Shown here piece by piece: positions 59,059-64,000 of a DNA stretch of 64,000 bases (positions are counted from its first letter, which is position 1; every line of letters starts with the position of its first letter). A program made the position numbers and the translations under genes. The notes under the pieces were generated by a model. That model worked only from the letters and a program-made list of their open reading frames with translations, was not told the origin of the DNA and made no database searches. Source of the stretch: Andalucia godoyi (lineage: Eukaryota; Discoba; Jakobea; Jakobida; Andaluciidae); contig VRVR01000019.1 of NCBI GenBank assembly GCA_009859145.1, forward strand, positions 279,073 to 343,072. Direction: 5' to 3'.

Positions 59059-61620
59059 CTACTTCTTGGAAGCCTTCAGTTTCGCCTTCTTGTTCATGCG
59101 CTCCAGTGTGTTTGCCATGTGCTCCTGAGACTGCAAGATGGACATGACATTCTTAACAGCCTGATCTGCAACACTATCCTGTTGCTTTCGCTTCTGCTCG
59201 CGTTGCTTGCCCAAAAACTCGGCATCTCTTCGAAGTTCTCGCATTGCAGATCGCTTTTCGCTCTTGACTTGGCGCTGCATCTTCTTGATGCGGGCACGCT
59301 CGCGGTCCGGATCATGATCCTTGGAGACGGAAAAGTGAGTCTCGAATTTCGGATTAAGCATCTTGATTGGAACAGGTGCCATGGACTGCATTCGCAGAGG
59401 TTGTCGCAAAACATTGCGGGAACGATTCACGAGGGATTGCATGATCCCCTGGCAATACGCCGATGTGGAAATTTCAGAGGGAAGAAGCTTGATTGCCGAC
59501 AGCGACATCTGCACAATTTCCGGAACAGACGCCATGCTTGCACAGATTTCAGCATGAAGATCCAGAAGTTTGATGGCGATAAACAGCAATTGCAGCGCCA
59601 AGACTTTCAATTGAAGCGTGCCATCTGCGGAAGCGAGCAGAGTCCACATGGAATCAAACGAGAATTTCGAGTCCGATGCCTGCTTCAGCACCTTCCGAAA
59701 ATCCTTTGCAGACAAGTTGGCGATCGACAGGACGCTCGTTGATACAGCGTCATGACGCAACATCGACAGCGGACAGGAATCCGTTCCAATGAGACGAACA
59801 ACACCTAGAAGGAACATCAAAACTTCTGGAGCAAATCGCCGAGCCTCCCGTAGATAGCAAGACATGAACACGGAAACAGCAAAGAGCCCGGTGGCAACAT
59901 CCTTAGCATCCGAGACGACAGCGTTTGACAATGCAAAGCCGATGAGAATTTCCGCAGGTGCAATGATTTTGTGACGAAAATCTGTTACTGGAAACAGCCG
60001 ACCAAGCAGCGCTAGGAACATCACCTCGTTTTTGGAGAGCATGCGATTTTCTTCCGACAGCGAACTCATGATCTTTTCAAGTTGCATTACACATGCATCA
60101 ACTGCAAACGCCGTGAAATACTTTGCCGTCATTGAGAACACGTGTTTTGCGATGACAGACTGGCTATCTGCCGACCAGTTCCTGATATATTCCTGCAAGA
60201 GGAACATGAAGAGAGACTCGAGTTTTCCGCGATTCTCAGCAGCGAGGGAAATGTGATTATTGTCTCGTACACGCTGAATCAGGACGTCGAGCTCTTTGGC
60301 ATTCCGAGCCAGCGATGCAACTTCAGTGTGAAACTGTTTGAAACTGTTTGGAATTTCGATGACAAACGGCAAATGTCCAAACTCTTTCATTTCTTGCTGA
60401 AGACTGGCCGCATCATCCACACCTTCTCTATCCGAGTCATTAATGGAGGATCCAGAGTCAAAATCATCTTCCAAATCATCCGCATGATCCGCCTTGTGAG
60501 CCGTTTTGGCTTTCTTCGACGGACGCGCTCGCACAATGTCATTGTCGTCCTCCATGATATCGTCAATGCCATCCTCCACGATCACGTCCACATCCTCATT
60601 TGCTTCTTCTTCTTCTTCTTCTTCTTCTTCTTCTTCTTCCTCCTCCTCCTCCTCCTCCTCCTCTTCTTCTTCTTCCTCCTCCTCTTCTTCTTCTTCTTCG
60701 TCGTCGTCATCGTTTTCGTTATCATCATTATCACCGCCACTTTCCACTTCGTTCGCAATCTCTAAATCCTCTTCCTTATCATCTTCGACATCGGAGTGCT
60801 CGTCTTCGAAATCGCTTCTCATGCGTCGCAGACGCTCCTTTTCAAGCCTCTCCAGCCTTTCTTTTGCCTCTGCTGCAATCTCATCCTCGCTCTTCAATCG
60901 ATCCATCGCATACGCTTTGACATCCGTTGCAAGCATTTCCTTGTTTGCATCGTAGTCGTCCACTTCTGAAGCAAGAACGTGTTCTCGCTTGGAGCGGAGG
61001 TTCCCCGGCGCCATGATCACAGATTTGAGACCATCAAAATCCTGGTCGATATCTTGAAGAAGATCTTCCAATTCATCTCTTTCCTTTGCCTTCTGTGCCT
61101 TGAACATCTTGGACTTTGCAATAATCTCCTCGTAGATTTCCTTTGATGTCTTCTTTCGCTCCTCGTCCGTGCCCTGCTGCTGGATAGTTTGAAAAACGCC
61201 ATCATCCTCATCTGAATCGTCTCGCGCTTCATGTCCAAAATCAAACGCATCGTCAATCACCTGGCCCCTATGTGTTAATGTCGTACTCTCTCCCACGCCA
61301 TACAACCCGGAATCTTGCGTCTTCGCCGTCTCCTTTAATCGCTCCTTCTGGTAGCGAAGCAGCATCCTATCTTCTGTCGACAATGTCTGGTCTTCTTCTC
61401 CGAATCTTCTGTCAATAAATGCATTGTTTTTGAACCGCTGGTCAAACTCCACCCCAATTGTTTCCTTGCGCTTTTGCAATCCTCGAGACCGCGACTTGGC
61501 ACGTTCCTGCACATCCGACTTTCGTTTCGCTCCAATGACATCAAAATGTCTCTTTTGCGACTTCACATCGAACGGATTCTTCTTTTCAGGCTCTGACGAT
61601 TTAGAAGGCTTCTTTGTCAT
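59059..61620 (-). CDS. NOP14: NOP14, small-subunit processome component
   Basis: 853 residues. The N-terminal block (KKNPFDVKSQKRHFDVIGAK, RSRGLQKRKETIG, RRFGEEDQTLSTEDRMLLR, LTHRGQVIDD) follows the NOP14 family order closely. An acidic run of Asp and Glu encoded by GAA/GAG/GAT repeats spans about 285-345. Lys/Arg-rich patches suggest nucleolar targeting, and the C-terminal helical part ends with DRERARIKKMQRQVKSEKRS and SAMRELRRDAEFLGKQRE, typical of the family. NOP14 works with EMG1 in the SSU processome to mature 18S rRNA and 40S subunits in the nucleolus. The stop is at 59059-59061. The gene is intronless here. Confidence 0.92.
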   Translation of the reverse strand: MTKKPSKSSEPEKKNPFDVKSQKRHFDVIGAKRKSDVQERAKSRSRGLQKRKETIGVEFDQRFKNNAFIDRRFGEEDQTLSTEDRMLLRYQKERLKETAKTQDSGLYGVGESTTLTHRGQVIDDAFDFGHEARDDSDEDDGVFQTIQQQGTDEERKKTSKEIYEEIIAKSKMFKAQKAKERDELEDLLQDIDQDFDGLKSVIMAPGNLRSKREHVLASEVDDYDANKEMLATDVKAYAMDRLKSEDEIAAEAKERLERLEKERLRRMRSDFEDEHSDVEDDKEEDLEIANEVESGGDNDDNENDDDDEEEEEEEEEEEEEEEEEEEEEEEEEEEEEEEEANEDVDVIVEDGIDDIMEDDNDIVRARPSKKAKTAHKADHADDLEDDFDSGSSINDSDREGVDDAASLQQEMKEFGHLPFVIEIPNSFKQFHTEVASLARNAKELDVLIQRVRDNNHISLAAENRGKLESLFMFLLQEYIRNWSADSQSVIAKHVFSMTAKYFTAFAVDACVMQLEKIMSSLSEENRMLSKNEVMFLALLGRLFPVTDFRHKIIAPAEILIGFALSNAVVSDAKDVATGLFAVSVFMSCYLREARRFAPEVLMFLLGVVRLIGTDSCPLSMLRHDAVSTSVLSIANLSAKDFRKVLKQASDSKFSFDSMWTLLASADGTLQLKVLALQLLFIAIKLLDLHAEICASMASVPEIVQMSLSAIKLLPSEISTSAYCQGIMQSLVNRSRNVLRQPLRMQSMAPVPIKMLNPKFETHFSVSKDHDPDRERARIKKMQRQVKSEKRSAMRELRRDAEFLGKQREQKRKQQDSVADQAVKNVMSILQSQEHMANTLERMNKKAKLKASKK
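60601..60708. repeat. Coding triplet repeat, poly-Glu in NOP14
   Basis: TTC and CTC triplets on the plus strand encode more than 30 Glu residues in a row. Confidence 0.95.
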
Positions 61621-62024
61621 CTCTCGCAGTCAATACGCTCTGATGTGTGCAAACTCTGAACAGCGGGGGAGAGAAAGCAAAAAAGAAGGCCTGTAATAGA
61701 ACCAAGGGTCTCCCAGCGGGTGTGCAAGGACGGAGAAAAGCTCGGCAAGGCTCGTTAGTTTCGCTCATCAGCTTTTCCCAATTGCGACCTCACGCCTTGT
61801 CTACGACTGCGATTTTCGGGGTGCTGGGAGCGAATGCCAGACACCGCAAACAGCGAACTGGAAATCAGAAAATCAGGAAATCATGAAGATGCTTTCCAGG
61901 ATTTTCTGCTCTTTCTTGCACCCATATTCACTGATTCTGGTATTCTATCAAAGGCAGTCAAAAACATCGAGCTCTGTTTTTTGTTTTTTGTTTTTTGTTT
62001 TTTGTTTTGTTTTGCATCATAACC
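61621..62024. promoter_or_regulatory. Divergent intergenic region (NOP14 / MSP protein)
   Basis: 404 nt. The plus-strand leader of the MSP gene carries a (TTTTTTG)n repeat at about 61976-62014 just before the start codon. Both promoters must be here. No gene. Confidence 0.5.
61976..62014. repeat. (TTTTTTG)n heptamer repeat
   Basis: Four to five T-rich units in the leader of the MSP-domain gene. Confidence 0.9.
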
Positions 62025-62750
62025 ATGGTGAACGTGACACCTGCATACGTCGAGTTTGACAGTCCAAGTGGCAGCGGCACGATCACGCTGATCAATTTGA
62101 ATGCACAGGCGAAGAACTTCCAAGTTCAGACAAAGAGACCTCGAGCCTTCGTGGTTCATCCGTCGCGCGGAGTCGTTCCTCCCGACACTTCTCTGCGCAT
62201 TTCCATCAAGGTAGTGAATGACCAGTCGGCCAATGCAACTTTGGATATGTTTCTGATTTCATTTGACAATGGCGAGAAGATACGGCTTCCAATCAAGATT
62301 TCAGCGCCCGCAGCGTCTTCTTCTCCTTCGTCCTCGTCCTCCTCGATCACAGCCGCCACTACAGCCTCTGCTGTTGCTCCGTCTGCATCGACTCAGCCGT
62401 CGGTGTCGTCTGCCGGTTTTTCATCGTCAACGCCTGGGAAAACCGATCTTGCTGCGAGTGCCCGGGGCCCACTCCAGACCGCTCCGAGTGCTCCAGTCAC
62501 TCCTGCGGCGACGCCCTTCCCTTCGTCTGCGCATCCCTTGTCTGCTGTCGGCCCGGGGTCTGTGATCGCATCAAGTAGTTCTGCGCTGTTGATGCTGGGG
62601 TCATCGCTGCGTTCCGTGGCAACGTCGTCATCGTGGATATCCCCGTTCGTACTTGGACTCATTATTATTTTTTTGTTCAAGATCGAGTCTCCGTATGTTG
62701 GGTATCTGCTGGGTTCTCTGTTTGTCTACCTTTTCATGTTGCAGCATTAA
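62025..62750 (+). CDS. MSP-domain (VAP/MOSPD-type) ER membrane protein
   Basis: 241 residues from the ATG at 62025 (context ACCATGG); the ORF's first ten residues come from the T-rich leader. Residues about 2-92 are an MSP domain: VTPAYVEFDSPSGSGTITLI, KNFQVQTKRPRAFVVHPSRG, VVPPDTSLRISIKV. A Ser/Ala/Pro/Thr-rich linker spans about 95-200, then two hydrophobic segments near the C-terminus (FVLGLIIIFLF and YVGYLLGSLFVYLFML). MSP proteins at the ER bind FFAT-motif partners at membrane contact sites. Two C-terminal membrane spans are more like MOSPD1/3 than classic VAPs with one. The usual FFAT-binding basic patch is only partly visible. Confidence 0.8.
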   Translation: MVNVTPAYVEFDSPSGSGTITLINLNAQAKNFQVQTKRPRAFVVHPSRGVVPPDTSLRISIKVVNDQSANATLDMFLISFDNGEKIRLPIKISAPAASSSPSSSSSSITAATTASAVAPSASTQPSVSSAGFSSSTPGKTDLAASARGPLQTAPSAPVTPAATPFPSSAHPLSAVGPGSVIASSSSALLMLGSSLRSVATSSSWISPFVLGLIIIFLFKIESPYVGYLLGSLFVYLFMLQH

Positions 62751-62867
62751 GGTGAAGCACGTCCCTGGATTGCTTCAGACAGCACCAACAACATCTTAAT
62801 CTATTTACACCACTCGCACTGGCTACCGAACTGTACATCTTCCTTTTTCGTTCTGTCGAGGTTGTTG

Positions 62868-63275
62868 TTACATTGTAGAAATGAGCTTGTCGAAATCTGC
62901 AAGAGTAAGCTTTCCGTCTGCGTCCAAGTCGCCCTCTTTGGCAATCACAGGATCAATATCGGATTTTCCAAGCTGGCCGTCTCCGTCCTTGTCCAGGCTT
63001 GCAAATGCATCTTGAATCTCCGCCGAACGGTCACAATCACCAAGAGTCATCGTTATCAACTCGATAAACTGATCTACATTAATAGCATCAATCTCTTCCT
63101 TTCGACCGGTCAACTTTTGCAAAATCTCTTGGACTTCAACCTCTGTGTACCGCGCCCCGCAATATGCAAGCGCCGATTGAACGGTCGCGGCCGGCAGTCC
63201 TTGTGCACCATTCGACAGCAGTTCAAACGTCTGTCGAATCTGAGAAATCATTTCGGATCCCAGAAGCTTCTCCAT
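62868..63275 (-). CDS. EF-hand calcium-binding protein (calmodulin/centrin-like)
   Basis: 135 residues. One canonical EF-hand loop, DKDGDGQLGKSD, lies at about 94-105. A second loop, DLDADGKLTLAD (about 115-126), is closely spaced behind it. The N-terminal half (QIRQTFELLSNGAQGLPAAT, EEVEVQEILQKL-like helix) looks like a degenerate pair with no Ca-binding loops. The protein is shorter than calmodulin (149), with a compressed linker between the last two loops. It probably binds one or two Ca2+ ions; the partner is unknown. It converges on the MSP gene with 117 nt between stops. Confidence 0.85.
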   Translation of the reverse strand: MEKLLGSEMISQIRQTFELLSNGAQGLPAATVQSALAYCGARYTEVEVQEILQKLTGRKEEIDAINVDQFIELITMTLGDCDRSAEIQDAFASLDKDGDGQLGKSDIDPVIAKEGDLDADGKLTLADFDKLISTM

Positions 63276-63587
63276 GGTATCTTTCTCGTCTTCTGATGTC
63301 GGTTTTAACTTTGATGGCGACTGAAAGAACTTCTGCTGGACGAGCCCCGAGACGGTTGACCGTTTTGTGTATGAATATCAAACAAGCAACAATGCATCGG
63401 AAGTTTGTTTTATTATCCAACCCTTTGGGGGGGGGGACGCGATCTTCCTACCGTAGTCCAGTCGAGAATTTCTTTTATTCCGTCATTTCTTGATTTTTCA
63501 TTTTCCTGTCGATTATTTTTCTGTTTGCTTGTGCTTTATAAGCGAACTGTCAAGCACCCTCCTTTCATCAAAGAAAAATGACACCTC
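63276..63587. other. Intergenic spacer
   Basis: 312 nt. A G run lies at about 63426-63434. TTTATAAG at 63535-63542 resembles a TATA element about 50 nt before the small ORF at 63588. Otherwise featureless. Confidence 0.4.
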
Positions 63588-63725
63588 ATGGCTCCAAAGA
63601 GGGATCTCCCCAACAAACTCAAACCGGCCATGCCCGAAGATAGCGAGAACCAAGAAAACTCGTGGCTGCGACGACCCTTTGATGCAGAGTCGGTGCTCAT
63701 CTCAAATTGGATCTGTCTTCGGTGA
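63588..63725 (+). CDS. Small ORF, 45 residues, unrecognised
   Basis: Reads MAPKRDLPNKLKPAMPEDSE then ENSWLRRPFDAESVLISNW and stops at TGA (63723-63725). It has a mixed composition, and a TATA-like element lies about 50 nt upstream. It may be a small protein, a first exon (GT follows in frame but not GTATGT) or chance. No family recognised. Confidence 0.25.
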   Translation: MAPKRDLPNKLKPAMPEDSENQENSWLRRPFDAESVLISNWICLR

Positions 63726-63930
63726 TAGCTTAGCCGATGATGGTCAATCATGATTCATGTTTTGGCGAGCGGTTCGGTTCTTTCACGCGTTTAGATCGAA
63801 AACCCACCGAGCAGGACCACAGTCCCTGACTTTTTTTTCTTCTTTTTCAAAAGGAGTCCGTGCAGGTACCTACACTTCTTTTTCGGGTGATAAATTTACA
63901 TCAAGAACACATGCAGGTTTTGGGCCATCC

Positions 63931-64000
63931 CTAGCTAGCAGGTGGTGCGGTGGTTGGCTGCGTTGTTGCAGTGGCGTTCGTGTCCTGTGCCGTCTTGGGT
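63931..64000 (-). CDS. C-terminus of a minus-strand gene (partial)
   Basis: One frame is open from the right edge to TAG at 63933-63931, giving the tail KTAQDTNATATTQPTTAPPA plus Ser. The Thr/Pro/Ala-rich composition fits a disordered tail. The N-terminus is outside the window, so no function can be given; a chance open frame of 22 codons is possible. Confidence 0.3.
   Translation of the reverse strand, partial: PKTAQDTNATATTQPTTAPPAS

Noticed and set aside
1-64000. Prokaryotic operon, CRISPR array or integrated element
   Set aside because: Gene content is eukaryotic, strands alternate, no Shine-Dalgarno pattern, no direct-repeat/spacer array, and no transposase, integrase or reverse transcriptase was seen.
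1-64000. Kinetoplastid-like polycistronic organisation
   Set aside because: Genes switch strand every one to three units and a cis-spliced intron is present; there are no long unidirectional gene arrays.

Overview
This is a gene-dense, nearly intronless stretch of a eukaryotic nuclear genome, most likely from a free-living flagellated protist. Evidence for a eukaryote: actin, the AP-1 mu adaptin, the TFIIIC B-block subunit, NOP14, FANCD2, an F-box/LRR protein, MSP-domain and GRAM-VASt membrane-contact proteins, a nuclear-type tRNA-Arg(ACG) and a GT-AG intron. Evidence for a motile axoneme: a very conserved SPAG6/PF16 central-apparatus protein. All three standard stop codons end recognisable genes, so the code looks standard. 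Coding regions are continuous over 4-6 kb; only the actin gene shows a clear spliceosomal intron. The clade cannot be fixed from this window.

Layout. 1-5031 (minus): a SAC-domain phosphoinositide phosphatase that runs off the left edge and also carries a FYVE-like zinc finger. 5369-6915 (minus): an HVA1/TUDOR-like small protein and a TPR protein. 7445-9941: SPAG6 (plus) converging on a P-loop nucleoside-kinase-like protein (minus). 10406-20286 (plus): a 2067-residue coiled-coil protein, a helix-hairpin-helix protein and an F-box/LRR protein. 20517-23312 (minus): GRAM-VASt lipid-transfer protein. 24063-29156 (plus): FANCD2. 29572-30808 (minus): actin with a 106-nt intron splitting its last sense codon. 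31957-33444 (plus): AP-1 mu with a Ser/Gly insertion. 33637-39714 (minus): TFIIIC B-block subunit and an unrecognised protein. 39988-43867 (plus): formate/nitrite-family transporter and an unrecognised, possibly DNA-binding protein. 44193-49507 (minus): PH-CLU-like protein and a small candidate histone-fold protein. 50379-50996 (minus): MnmM/YtqB-type methyltransferase. 52297-52992 (plus): PLAC8 protein. 53299-57705 (minus): giant SPRY protein. 58737-58810 (minus): tRNA-Arg. 59059-61620 (minus): NOP14. 62025-62750 (plus): MSP-domain membrane protein. 62868-63275 (minus): EF-hand protein. A probable C-terminus of another minus-strand gene lies at the right edge.

The genes alternate strand and do not form an operon or a dedicated pathway. 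Loose themes are phosphoinositide and membrane-contact biology (SAC-FYVE, GRAM-VASt, MSP, PH-CLU, AP-1), RNA and ribosome biogenesis (NOP14, TFIIIC, MnmM-like, tRNA) and genome maintenance (FANCD2, the HhH protein, a possible CENP-W-like protein). Intergenic DNA is rich in microsatellites and homopurine/homopyrimidine tracts. One spacer (about 51445-51625) holds a cluster of perfect hairpins that may mark a structured RNA. I found no transposon, CRISPR array or clear new defence or biosynthetic system. The most unusual items are the SAC-FYVE architecture, the candidate RNA, the PH-CLU protein, the FNT transporter with a long tail and the actin terminal intron.
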